DNA from: Maylandia zebra
Taxonomy: Eukaryota; Chordata; Actinopteri; Cichliformes; Cichlidae
Assembly: GCF_041146795.1 (NCBI RefSeq)
Contig: NC_135180.1
Coordinates: 39,404,294 to 39,468,293 of the forward strand
DNA: 64,000 nt
Direction of reading: 5' to 3'
In this document: positions 41,001 to 52,500 of the stretch, in pieces
Numbering within the stretch: the first letter of the stretch is position 1
How the letters are laid out: the number at the start of each line of letters is the position of its first letter
The notes under the pieces: model-generated
Seen by the model: the letters and a program-made list of their open reading frames with translations, nothing else
What the model was told of the DNA's origin: nothing
Databases searched by the model: none
Position numbers and translations under genes: made by a program

Positions 41001-42179
41001 GTCCTCCGGCCTAGTCAGAGATGGCACGTTGACCAGCAGATCAAACTCAGTCAGAGATCTTCATTTTTCTGTGGATGAATGGTGTAAGGGTACCAAACTC
41101 TCGTCCTGAGCCTGGTCTCTCTCCTCCTCAGGTGGGTTTACTTCTCAACAGCTTCACCATGAAGTTTTACTTCTGCCGAGCTCATCGTCGGGTATCCAGC
41201 AGCCTGACGGTCTACCTGAGGAACCTGACGGCCGCTGACTTCCTGCTCTGTCTCAGCCTACCCATCCGCATCACCAACTACGCCAGCGCGTCCGTCACCA
41301 TCCATGTGCTCTACTGCAGCATCGGGGCTTCTGCACTCTTCCTCAACATGTACGCCAGCATCCTCTTCATGGGGTACATCGCTGCCAACAGGTAGTAAAC
41401 CTTTAGTGACATCAGACTGTGGTCTCGGCGGTTCTGTCACCAGATTAATGGCCGTAAACACCAATGCACGTCTTCTGCATCTTACAACAAGCATCACTGT
41501 GACCGCTTATTGAAATTCTTTATTGCATATCTTCAGGTATCTGAGAATTGTTCATCCTTCAGGAACTCACGTCCTACAGACGGTACGAGCCGCCCACATC
41601 ATCTCCGGGGTCACCTGGGTATTCCTCCTGATCCCTGCGATCGTTTACATCATCCTCTTTGTCATCGCCCAGAATCTGACCTCTAACTCCACCCACTGTG
41701 ATTTCCAGGTCAGCCTGCTGGATACAATAGTCCACGTCAGTGCAATCATCATCTTTATGTTGGTCCTCGTATCCCTGGTCTTCTTCTACCACAGCACCTC
41801 CCGCAGGGTGTTGCAGGCACAGCAGAGGCAGCTGGCCTCCTCGGGCTCCAGAAAGTTAGTGAAGTCTCGCAGGAACATTTTAGTGCTGGTCAGCATCTTC
41901 TGTGTTTGCTTCGTCCCGTATCACCTGGTTCGGCTCCTCTATACTTTTCAGTGGAACTGCTCTGTGGAGCAGGTGCTATACAACCTGAAGGAAGCGACGA
42001 CAATAGTGTCAGTTCTCAACATCTGTCTGGATCCGCTCGTTTACTTTTTCCTTTCTAAGGCTTTTCGGGCCCAGGTGAGGCGGAGCACGCTGTCCAGAAG
42101 GAAACGGCCTGACATCCGACAAATGAACAAGGAAAGCGAGAGCAGCGAGGAGGCAGCTGAGCAGCAGCAACGAGCCTAA
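31941..42179 (+). CDS. Rhodopsin-class GPCR, P2Y12/GPR34/PAFR-like, three exons (340 aa)
   Basis: Exons 31941-32060, 41132-41391 and 41537-42179 join in frame (120+260+643 = 1,023 bp including TAA). The protein is a seven-helix receptor: N-terminus with N-x-S/T sites and a Cys; TM1 L-V-F-L/V-G-L-L-L-N across the first splice; TM2 L-x-x-A-D-F; TM3 Cys (V-L-Y-C) pairing with an ECL2 Cys (T-H-C-D-F); TM6 [11 protein letters not shown]3 Cys; TM7 D-P-L-V-Y. These are hallmarks of the purinergic/PAF delta group. The TM3 end has A-N-R-Y instead of D-R-Y. Ligand and orthologue are unknown; GPR34-, P2RY- or PTAFR-like are all possible. Intron 1 is 9.07 kb of nested retroelements. Confidence 0.8.
32545..35086 (-). 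mobile_element. Rex1/Babar-like LINE, 5'-truncated, inserted into the L2
   Basis: It starts inside the endonuclease domain (S-D-H-A-A-I-F motif), covers the whole RT and a 3' UTR of about 480 bp, and ends in three TTTGAA-type repeats. TGCA is duplicated at the ends. The ORF is uninterrupted, so insertion is recent. Assignment to Rex1 rests on RT style and tail and is not certain. Confidence 0.78.
33025..35118 (-). CDS. Rex1-like reverse transcriptase ORF (697 aa, chimeric start)
   Basis: The RT domain shows [41 protein letters not shown] (catalytic) and K-Y-L-G-V-H-I blocks in order, then a C-terminal domain. The first 11 or so codons come from the interrupted L2, so the start codon is borrowed by the insertion. 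The endonuclease is missing apart from its last motif. Confidence 0.82.
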   Translation of the reverse strand: MTLNPPLVMLHLIKSDHAAIFLMPKCKQRLKQEVPVQRKVARWTDQSVAALQDALDDADWGMFRNSSDDDVNVFTEAVVGFIGKLADDTVETKTITTFPNQKPWVDKTIRDALRSRTAAYNTGLMTGDMDPYKAASYNVRRAVKEAKQRYGRKLESQLQQSDSRSLWRGLRTITDYKAPTTGMTNVAVTLADELNTFYARFEAAAKDSNNASVSGANGCRQEDTASTGNVLVISEHEVRRAFKRVNTRKAAGPDGIPGRILRDCAYQLAPVFTEIFNISLSQSVIPTCFKESIIVPVPKKPHPASLNDYRPVALTSVVMKCFERLVRDFIISSLPDTLDPLQFAYRPNRSTDDAISHLLHTSLTHLDTRRGNYVKMLFIDYSSAFNTIIPSTLTTKLEHLGLSSSMCQWISNFLTGRPQAVRMGGHVSASTTLSTGAPQGCVLSPLLYSLYTYDCVATTSSTTIIKFADDTVVVGLISDNNETAYLKEIRNLENWCQRNNLLLNVSKTKELIVDFSTKQERNYQTPVINECPVERVDSFKYLGVHITQDLSWSCHINTVVKKARQRLYHLRRLRDFQLPSKVLRNFYSCTIESILTGNILTWFGNSTMQDRRALQRVVRSAERTIRSELPDLHSIYSRRCWTKARKMVKDLSHPNNRLFSLLRSGKRFRSLKTNTERLRRSFFPQAIRSLNHTTTQY
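35420..36289 (-). pseudogene. L2 LINE ORF2, reverse-transcriptase part
   Basis: RT blocks [23 protein letters not shown] and Y-A-D-D-T-Q-L-Y are intact. A stop near 35895 separates them from the next part ([15 protein letters not shown]), and further breaks follow. It supplies the RT missing from the 1.3-kb copy. Confidence 0.8.
35577..36424. repeat. 848-bp duplicated L2 segment, copy 1
   Basis: Matches 37547-38394 at a constant offset of 1,970 bp; I count about six substitutions. Both copies end at the same TACTGTC after the telomere-like motif. Confidence 0.88.
36425..37546. other. Insert between duplicated L2 segments; A/T-rich with poly-T tracts
   Basis: Unique to this interval. It begins with a T/C-rich run (36425-36455), contains a second T run (36940-36962), a purine-rich GAAAGAAAGAGGGAAAGAG stretch and a perfect hairpin at 36754-36808. 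No coding domain is seen. The T runs suggest minus-strand poly-A and retroposed origin, unproven. Confidence 0.45.
36754..36808. repeat. Perfect 24-bp inverted repeat with 7-nt loop
   Basis: Arms 36754-36777 and 36785-36808 are exact reverse complements (TGGTGAGTTTAACAGG...), with loop GCACCCG. No mobile-element terminus is visible next to it. Confidence 0.92.
37547..38394. repeat. 848-bp duplicated L2 segment, copy 2
   Basis: It carries the same L2 RT frames (about 37827-37550 and 38259-37867). It ends inside the element at TGCATGAACTAG rather than at the L2 3' terminus, so it did not arise by retrotransposition. Confidence 0.88.
38496..39472 (+). mobile_element. hAT-like element, 3'-truncated, holding a solo LTR
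   Basis: It starts CAGTGTTGGTCAAGTTACTTG and follows the 6.4-kb copy up to GGAGGTTTACCCTGG, then diverges. It lacks the SINE found in the 6.4-kb copy and so shows that insertion's empty site. Confidence 0.78.
38665..39102 (-). mobile_element. Solo LTR of a retrovirus-like element
   Basis: A 438-bp insertion, flanked by TAAAG on both sides (38660-38664, 39103-39107). On the minus strand it begins TGTGAGAGG and ends CCCCTGACA, with a TATAAATA box, AATAAA-type signals and a short R/U5-like end, the layout of a vertebrate retroviral or LTR-retrotransposon LTR. The internal genes are gone, as after recombination between two LTRs. Confidence 0.78.
39473..40330. other. GPCR intron, nothing firm
   Basis: Apart from a GGGATGGGTACCGGTATCGG motif near 39822, resembling a transposon end, and AATAAC-rich sequence, nothing is recognised. 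Confidence 0.35.
40340..41030 (-). mobile_element. L2-like LINE 3' fragment (different subfamily)
   Basis: The minus-strand frame at 41027-40605 reads the LINE C-terminus: [31 protein letters not shown] and [13 protein letters not shown]. The 3' end is A-rich (40340-40480). It ends only about 100 bp before GPCR exon 2. Confidence 0.78.
41132..41391 (+). CDS. GPCR exon 2 (TM1 to end of TM3)
   Basis: 260 bp from after cctcag to before gtagta. It begins V-G-L-L-L-N and ends A-A-N-A/G, splitting the Arg codon of A-N-R-Y. Includes TM2 and the conserved TM3 Cys. Confidence 0.85.
41537..42179 (+). CDS. GPCR exon 3 (ICL2 to C-terminus)
   Basis: 643 bp after cttcag. It starts Y-L-R-I-V-H-P and covers TM4-TM7, ending with a basic then acidic tail ([12 protein letters not shown]) and TAA. 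The D-P-L-V-Y motif and the F-V-P-Y-H-L motif are intact. Confidence 0.88.
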
Positions 42180-42660
42180 CAGTGAACTGTGAAGAAACAG
42201 CCTGTTATAACACTCAGATTTGCTCTTTGTTTTTAACCTCAAACACTCGACGTGGTGCCAGCGACCAGTGTCTGAAAGACTGATTCAAACTTTCAAAAGA
42301 ACCAAGAGGATGTTTTATTTTAAAGGATACATGAAAGGAGATTATGTCCTTATTGCTTTTGCTTTTTATAATATAATACCTGCAGGTTTTCTAAATGGTA
42401 GTTTATAGTTTTATTTCATTTTGTTTTGCTTTTAGAAAACATTTAAAGTTCATAAGGTCACGTGTGGACCGAACCCTCCCTCCAGTAATCCTGAGCTGCT
42501 GCTTCTTCGTTCACTTTGTGTTCACACAGCAGCACTGTACATATTAAACCCTCTGTTTGCACACAGCTCTGTGTGCGCTGCGTCTTTTGTCTTAGTTGTG
42601 GCACGTCTGTGCTGAGACTGTGAGAACAAACAGGAAATAGGTCAGAGTGGAAGTGTGGCC

Positions 42661-44310
<1,650 letters not shown>

Positions 44311-44311
44311 A

Positions 44312-44570
44312 AACGATCGTGGCTCAAGAGTTGGCAGCTCATCTTGTGATCGGAAGGTTGCCGGTTCGAGCCCCGGTTGGGACAGTCTCGGTCGTTGTGT
44401 CCTTGGGCAAGATGCTTCACCTACTGCCGATGGTGCGATATGGCAGCCTGGCTTCTGTCAGTCTGCCCCAGGGCAGCTGTGGCTACACCTGTGGCTGCCT
44501 CCACCAGTGTGGGAGTGAATGAATAGTGGAATTGTAAAGTGCTTTCAGGGTCTCAAAAAGCCATTATTAA
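44312..44570 (+). mobile_element. tRNA-derived SINE
   Basis: An A-box-like TGGCTCAAGAGTTGGCAG, B box GGTTCGAGCCCC, then the same body as the 6.85-kb SINE (GGGCAAGATGCTTCACC, GCGATATGGCAGCCTGGC) and a GTAAAGTGCTTTCAG 3' part. The head is better preserved than in the 6.85-kb copy. Confidence 0.8.
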
Positions 44571-44689
44571 AATGTTCATCCATTTATTTTACATTTTCAA
44601 TACAGAAGAAAATATTTCTGCATGAAATGCTGTCAACACACTGTACAAGTCAAAGTTTAGTGAAGAAAGCGCCACCTCTTGGTGACACG

Positions 44690-45010
44690 CTGTAATTGCA
44701 TTATTAGACACTCAGTGCCACTTTATTAGGTACAATTTGCCAGCACCCAGTTTGACCTTCTTTTCCTCCTGTTCATGGCACCAATTTAAGAAGTTCCTGC
44801 AAACACTTTAGTCGTGATGCCGTCACAGTTGCTGCACACATGTCGGCTGTATTCATGACTCTCCCATTCCAGCACATCCCAGAGGGGCTCTGCTGGATTG
44901 AAATCTGGTGACTATGGAGGTCACTGTAGTACAGAGAAGTCATGATCAGCCCTGCGACAAACTGGCGACCTGTCCAGGTTCAGCCTGCCTCTCACAGCTG
45001 GAATAGGCTT
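44690..45010. repeat. Two decayed interspersed-repeat fragments
   Basis: CACTCAGTGCCACTTTATTAGGTACA (44707) is the terminus of a widespread fish repeat. 44944-45010 (GCGACCTGTCCAGGTTCAGCC) is an inverted piece of the 17.4-kb repeat type. Confidence 0.5.
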
Positions 45011-45759
45011 ATAACCAGTAGGTGGGAAAATCCCAGCAGGTCAGCAGTTTCTGAAAGACTCCTTCAAGTTATTTAAATCACCGTTCTTCTCCATCCTGCT
45101 CAGTTTAAACTTCAGCAGGTCGTCATCATGTCTGCTGCCACGATGCAGCCGAACAGGCACACCGCACGGATGGATGAGTTTTCCTTTCTGCTGGAAGGTG
45201 GAAATAAATCAATGTTGCGATCCTGCACACGCTCAGATCAGAAACAGAGGAAGACACCGGCTGTTGAGGCCTGGAGCTCCTGATCTACATGACTGTTGAA
45301 GTCGAACACTACAAAGATGGTGTCTGGTCTGAAACAGGCAGAATTCAGATACAACTCTGAGGGGCAGACGGATGATGGACACCAGGATCAGATACTCTGC
45401 TTTAAGTACGTGAACATGAATGAAGAGATGGTAAAAAAGCAGTGTTGCTGTTAAAGGAAAAAATAAGTGACAGGTGCAGGAAGCAGACACTGATTCAGGC
45501 CCCGCCTCCAACACTTCTGTGTTATTAACAGGTGTGATCACATCTGGAACTCATACAAACTGGTTTTAATCTGGTTCTGGTTCCTGCTGGTCCACATCAC
45601 TGTGCTGTTTGTCAAAGCTGGGACTTGGAGCTGCATTTCCTGATGTTTCTGTGGCTTTAAAGGCTTCAGTCAGCTGCTCCCTGATATCAGCAGGTGCTTC
45701 TCTACTGGAACTGAATCTATAAACACAACTTTACTCCTCACAGTACCCCTATATGGAAC

Positions 45760-46520
45760 AACAGGTATATGCGTTTGTGTAGGAAATCTGTGTACGTGGA
45801 TGAATGGAGATCTAAAGGGATTTGGGCTGTAGCTCATTTTATGAGTGAGAATGAGGTCTTATTAAAACATGAGACGTTTTGTGAGAAATTTGATGTACTG
45901 CTAAGAGATATAAATCCCTGATGAAAGCCATCCCAGTCTCTTTGAGATCAATGATAAAATTTCTCCTGGACTGAGGCAGCTCTGCATAGCTGTCGTTGAA
46001 TTTGGTGACAAACAAACAAAGTGATCAGGAATATTTTGATAAATGAAATTTGCCCTAATCCGGTTAAAAGAAATTATATAAAGAATTTGAGACCGTGGAG
46101 GTTAAGGCGATAAGAAAAAAGTATATCTCACTTCCTCTTTCCCCTAAAGTAAAAGAGGTTCACTTTAAAGTCATTACTGAGGTTTATCCAACCAATGAAT
46201 TCTTAAGACGGAAACTTCACTTAGATGTGAACGCCTGCACATTTTGTGAAGATGATATTGAAGGTCTGGATCACTTCTCTACTGTGAATCAGTGCACTCC
46301 TGGACTGACATGTGGAGCTGGCTACAGCTCAGGAGAATCCAGTTATCACATTTGACGGTGACTTGCTGAGAATGCAGATTTTGACCTGTTGATTAGGACG
46401 TTTTGTTCATGGGAAAATTTTTATTCACAACTGCAGATACTTTGAAGCTAAACCATGTATAAACATGTTTAAACTCTGGGCTAAATCGCTGAATAACAAG
46501 ACAGCTCATAAACGTGTTGT
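45760..46520 (+). mobile_element. L1/Tx1-like LINE ORF2 3' fragment
   Basis: A broken frame; the clearest part (46095-46355) reads K-V-K-E-V-H-F-K, V-Y-P-T-N-E-F-L and N-A-C-T-F-C-E-D-D-I-E, the C-terminal zinc-knuckle region of fish L1/Tx1 ORF2. Upstream, frame-shifted sequence from 45770 fits the preceding region. Dead copy. Confidence 0.62.
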
Positions 46521-47530
46521 TTTATTTAACGAGTTTAATCTATGTTAAAAAAGAAACCTCCCTATTTTATAATCATGACTGCCCTTTTTCGTTCATGCTA
46601 TTTTTTGCCTTTGGTTCAAATCCTTCAATGACTGGTCTTTGGCTTTGTGTTCATTGTGTTATTTTTTATTTTTTGGGTGTTTTTGTTTGTTTGTTTGTTT
46701 GTTTTCCTTTCTTGCTGTAACGCTCAACCGAGGATATTACATATTCACAAAGCCATCTTCCTCCCAAGAACAAACTGGGATTGTTAGTCAGAGTGTGAGG
46801 TCATCGTTGTGTGATTTAAAAATCACAGCTGAGAGGACTGTGGCTGTTTCCATGCTGAGCAGGACGGCGTGAGCGTTATCACGTTCACGCTGTCAGCTTC
46901 TTCTCATCAGCTGTGCTGCGTGTGGAAAGTGAGGATATCACTGTTCACGTGTTGACATTAAAGCTGACTTTCTCTCAAGCAAAAAAAGAAGGAAAAGTAA
47001 AATGTAATTAATGAGTTAAGGTTTTATTTAATAAAAACCGAGCTGAGGATGGACCCAGCCTCGCTGGCAGGAGTCACGTCTGAGTGTGGACGTGAAAACT
47101 GAGCTCAGCTTTCAAAACATGAGTTCACATTGGAGTCATTCAGTGAAATTATTACTTAAAAAACACATGTTGTATTTTATTTGATGATGTGAATGATATA
47201 TTTGTGACAACATGTAAATAGAAAGAAAGAAAGAGGTAAATATCCAAATCAGTGTGAGCTCGCTGTGATCAGCCTTTAAGAGACGGGAAGTTTAGAGCTT
47301 CTGGTCTCAGAGTCAAACAGCTGCAGATTCTTCCTCCTGTTTAATCAGCAGCACTCAGGCTGCTTCCTGACTCCCAGTGACACCGTCTGTTTGTGGGAGG
47401 CGCAAACACAGCAGGTGGAGACTGACCTGAGTGCAGTGCAGCGGTGTCACCAGCAGAGGGCAGTGAGCGCAGAGTCCCCTCAGTATCTGTCCCAAATAAA
47501 TCTGACACAGGGGGATGAATCAAATCACCC
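46521..47530. other. Intergenic, nothing recognised
   Basis: (TTTG)n near 46683-46706. No gene or clear repeat terminus. Confidence 0.35.
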
Positions 47531-47532
47531 CT

Positions 47533-47613
<81 letters not shown>
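47533..47613. repeat. (AC)n microsatellite, about 40 units
   Basis: Uninterrupted CA dinucleotides about 81 bp long. Confidence 0.97.
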
Positions 47614-47616
<3 letters not shown>

Positions 47617-47624
47617 GACACCAG

Positions 47625-47972
47625 GGCTGGACTGGGACAAAAAACAGCCCGGGCATTTTGACTAGAGACCGACCCACCAGGCATTAGAGGAGAAAAGCCA
47701 CAAAGCCTTTGAATGAAAATGCTGCTGTGACAGTGATGTACAGTCTTGTTGGTATATTTATCATTTCTATACATTTTACATCAGATAAAAACTTTGGTTG
47801 TAAGATTCAGATAATTATTTAATAAAAAATAATTAATTAATTAATTAAACATTAACATTAATTAATAAAAGCGAGACATTTTAAATGAGAATAAGAAAGA
47901 AAAGTATTTCTTTGTGCCCCCCTCTCCCTGTTAATGCCCTACCTGGCAACACTTTGCTAGACCCGCCCCTGC
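47625..47972. mobile_element. Possible short hAT-type non-autonomous element
   Basis: It starts CAGGGCTGGACTGGGA and ends AGACCCGCCCCTG, giving short inverted ends (CAGGG/CCCTG). No 8-bp duplication was found, so the call is weak. Confidence 0.4.
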
Positions 47973-48559
47973 ACAGTTACCAGCTGTCAGCTGCTTAGAA
48001 AAGGATCCTGGTGTTATTTGTCTCTCAGAAACAGATCATAACTTCAACTCATCCATGTCACCTAAAAGGTAAACCTGTTTCTCCATCACAGCTCTGATGG
48101 TTCAGTAAGGACATCTCCTGGTTTCATCTTCATGTTTCCCTCTCACCACATATCCAAACCATATCATGACCAGCAGCTTTACAGCTGTGGCTCCAGCAAA
48201 CATCAGCTGATACTAGAAATTAATATTAAATAAATTCTAACAACAGCTGATCAAGCTTAAACGTGCTGCTGTTGTTTAGCGCGACATCCGCTGGTTTCCT
48301 CTTTCTGGCGCAAAGTGGGCGATAAACAAACAAGAGAGCCGATCAGCTGATCATTGATCAGTTTCATGACTGAAGTAGCAACAGGGGAGGGAGGGGGGAG
48401 AATGAGAGAAGAAGCAGCACAGTGTCAGACCAGTGAGAGATCACAACGGGAGCTGTGCACGTGTTAATGTGCGCGCGGATGCAGAATATGGTGTGGCTTC
48501 TGTTGTTTCATGGCTGTTTTACGCTGCCAAGTTTGTTTTTGATGAAGAGGCGGAGGAGG

Positions 48560-48685
48560 GGCGTGGTTAACGGGATGGGCGGGGCCTCTCCTGAAGTCAG
48601 CTCGCCTCTACAAACAAGTTGATCAGCTGCTGAAGCTCCAGAGAGCCGCGAGCTCGCCTGAGGCCGTCACTGTCTGCGCGCACAG
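48560..48685 (+). promoter_or_regulatory. ano7: Probable noncoding first exon and promoter region of ano7
   Basis: A GC-rich, CpG-containing stretch (about 48540-48690) ends with CGCGCACAG before a gtgagt donor, 760 bp upstream of the first coding exon. The TSS is unknown and no TATA box is evident. Confidence 0.5.
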
Positions 48686-49352
48686 GTGAGTCGGACTGCA
48701 CGAGACACCACACGTCATCCACCCAGATCCAATCGGTCTGATTGATCCCAGGTAAAATCAGGTCACAGAGAGAGGGAAGTCTGAATGCGTCAATACATAA
48801 TCGATACTGTGATCAGTGACCTGTGATCGATACTCGGTGAGGGAGCTGTAACAGCTGTGAGCTCTGACAGCGTCACCCTGACGGACGGAAACGAGTTTTA
48901 ATCAATGAACCGCGGAGCTGCACGCGCAGTTACACACACGGCTGGTAACCCGCCGTCAGCGCCGGTGAGGCCAGTGTTTCCATTGACATCGTCCAGTGGG
49001 ATTAAAGTTATTCACGGTGACGCTGTGCAGAGTGCTGTGCTGTAAAAGTCACAAGTCCTTCACCTGCACAAACTTTCCATCATAACAGTGTTAAATGTAT
49101 TTATTGTGTTATTCATGAGAGGAGCTGGGAGCAGACTGTCAGAACATTAGAAAACAATAGAAAACAAAGCTGCTTCATAGCTGCTCCGTGTTTAAGACCC
49201 TCACGATGTGATCGACCTGATAAACAGACGAGCTCATAAAAGAACGTCAGTCCTCTGCAGGATGTAGAGACTGAAGACCTGAACCACAACTGTCACTACG
49301 GTGTCATTGCAGTCGGTGACATCATGGCACAATGAAAATAACATTAAACGAC

Positions 49353-49354
<2 letters not shown>

Positions 49355-49419
<65 letters not shown>
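49355..49419. repeat. (GT)n microsatellite abutting the ano7 exon 2 acceptor
   Basis: About 32 GT units directly followed by GCAG and the exon. It replaces the usual pyrimidine tract. Confidence 0.95.
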
Positions 49420-49422
<3 letters not shown>

Positions 49423-49443
49423 GAGGAGGAAGGTTTTGGGAGG

Positions 49444-49527
49444 ATGAGGCGGAGAGGGGATCAGAGAGAGGATGGCACAACACTAATCACCATGGAAACC
49501 AGCCCAGAGAACAACTATGGCACCATG
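49444..49527 (+). CDS. ano7: ano7 coding exon 1 (start codon)
   Basis: The exon begins at 49423 after GCAG; ATG at 49444 starts [15 protein letters not shown]. It resembles the mammalian ANO7 N-terminus (R-R-R then D-S-T-V-L-I). Residues 1-28, phase 0 donor gtaaca. The following intron is 5,977 bp. Confidence 0.75.
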
Positions 49528-52500
49528 GTAACAGGATGTGGTCAATCCGGTTGTTAAGTGATGACGTGACGAATCCTACTTCCGGGTCTAAAGTAGTCTG
49601 CGTTTAATATGGCTTTTGTGTTGTTAACATGTTTAATGTTTTGTATTTTCTTCTATTTAATCTCAAAAAGCTCCTAAAACAGTCAGTGATCACTGTTGAC
49701 CTCCCTCGGCTTTTATTACCACTAATCATTTATTTAAGCTCAGTTTTTAAAACCTTAGGATGTAACTACAGCCCAGCCCATGCAGCAGTATATGAATGAC
49801 TAACCTCGTATTGTGGATGGATTATCTCAGTTGTTCTCCTGGCTGAAGTTTGGTCCTTTTACAGCATCCTGCCATGCGATTACATTTGTTCCTGACCACC
49901 GAGAACACTCACGTTAACTTTTATCGAGTGGAAAAAAAGTTAGCTTGTTTATATTATGCTAACATAGCTGTGTCGCTAGCGGTCACGTAGCACATCATTA
50001 TATACCAGCTAGCCCAACTTCAGTAACCCTACAAACGTCACTGCTGTTTAGTTTTCTGTCTTCATTTATGCTGGAAGTGATAACAGAGCTGTACGTTTGA
50101 ATTTGTTTCCAAAACCCCGCAGTCAGGACATGCTATATTGTATTTAGATAGAAGCTAGCGAGCTAACTCCCTGCTAACTTCTAACTCCGTTAAATGTCAT
50201 AAATTCCGTTTTCATGGATGCCTGGATGTTAAACTCAGTTGTTACACCTGGTAGAGCAGAACGCTGATCATTTTATTAAAGATGAAAGACTTTAGACAGT
50301 TTTTCAACTCTCAGTAATGCCATAGTGATCGTTTGATATATGGACCTGCAGCGGAGTTTAGGCCCAGACACGGCTAGTGACGTCAGACTGAACGATCGGA
50401 TTACTCTCTGATTGGATTGAAAAGTAAAATCCCTGTAGCTAAAAGATGCAAGTTGAAGTTTCACCCAAACGTGCAGGAAGTCGTCTGATTTCACTGTCGA
50501 CTCTCAGAGCTGATGGCGGTAAAATGCGATTGTCCTCTCGTATGGTCAGCCTGGCTGCAGCATCACTGGTTACACCAGCAGGAGGCGACACACTTCGTTA
50601 GGGTTGTACTGGTCTCTGGTTTGGGCTCGTATTCTTGTAAAACATGGAGGCCATCAACGATCATCCAGGATGGTCTCATCAGTTTATCACAAACCGTTAG
50701 CCACGCCTCACTCCTCACAGCTGGTTTCAAAACTTGCAGATGGCAACACTGAGCATGCTCAGTTCACCTAAATCAGTGACATTACAGTATCTATGGCCAC
50801 CTTTTATACTGTCCAGGGCTCATGCTGGACTGTATTCACAGTTCTCACTGCAAAAAAGGTGTTTAAAGCACAAACTTCAATACAACTGGATGGTAACTTT
50901 AGACTCCGCCCCCTTGTGATAGCTACTGCACGCAGCTCTAAACTGTGCTGGGCCTCAAACTAACAGAAGCTCACAGTTAGTGTGAAGACGGTTCCGCATG
51001 TCTGAGTGAAAGCAGGTGAAACCCGGAAGCTTCACCACAGCTTCGCTCTCTCTGCTGCTTTTTAATTAAACTGGGCTGCGGCAGGAAACAGGAAGTGCAT
51101 GATGAGGAGAGACTGAGCGGCTCCACTCGGTTCAGCACTGAGTGATCAAACGGTTGATGTTTGTTCCGCTCTTGCTCTTGTGTGTCTGTCGTCGTCCTCA
51201 TTAGCGACAATGGGGACGTGAAACAGCAGGAAGAGTGGCCCAAAGTGTTTAGGAGCCAATAAAAAACACGAAGCTTCCCGCTTCTGGACCAGTAGCAGCC
51301 CAGAGCCACGCAAACACGCCAGCGTAGCCTTTGGGAAGTGGCTACAGGTTTCACGAACTTCTCGAGAATCCTCGGAGCTGTTCATAGAAAGAAATTAGCT
51401 CAGTGACCATGAAACGTTTACCTCCATATCTCATTGTTACACGTATCATTAAACAAGATGAATACCGCAGTTACATAGAAATCATAGACACACATTAGCC
51501 TCCCCGCTACGTTTGACAGCCATGTGCTGACAGCTGAGGTGTTTGTCTTCACATCTGGGCTGCTGCTGTGAGTGTCGAGCTGTGATCAGCATTTTTGTTT
51601 TGGCTCTTGGGACTTTATAATACAGCCCACGGCTAAGAGTGCTGCTATTTTAGGATTAAGTGGGTTTTCCAGATGCGTTACCTGATATCATGATTGAATT
51701 AGCATTACTTGCTGGTGGGTACATTAGAATAAGGAGGTAATAGTTCATGATTTTACCAGGAGGAAGGAATAATTCTGTAATTAACTTTAAGTACTGAGTA
51801 CTTTCTGGGTATTTTAGCAGAAAAGCAAACAAAATGTTGTCATCTTACATTGTAAATACACTGTACTTTCAGGGGTGTGGGCCATGTTATGTAGTATTTT
51901 ATTACACATATAACATAAAAATATGTGAAAAGAGCTGTTGTCCTTTTCCTCGTGAGGAGATAAAACAAAGAGCAACAAACGCAGGATCATGTGATCTTTA
52001 CAAACACTTCAACCAGAATTTTCAGAAGTACAGAAAACATCAATCAATATATGTATCAATATATGTATATATTCATGTATGTGCAAATCAACAGGCTATT
52101 AGCCATGGGTGTTTTTTTTTTATACGAGATGAAGAACATTGATTCTGTCAGTTTTTTCTCCTTCATGATGATTCAGTTTTCTGTTGGTTTGAAAGTTCTG
52201 TTTTGGATTCATCAGGAAAAGATTTCAGTCCACGCTGCTGCTCGTGCCATCCATCATACATCCATCCTATATATCCATCCATCATCCATCCATCCATCAT
52301 CCATCCATCCTATATATCCATCCATCATCCATCCATCCATCATCCATCCATCCTATATATCCATCCATCATCCATCCATCCATCATCCATCCATCCTATA
52401 TATCCATCCATCATCCATCCATCCTATATATCCATCCATCATCCATCCATCCATCATCCATCCATCCTATATATCCATCCATCCATCCATCCATCATACA

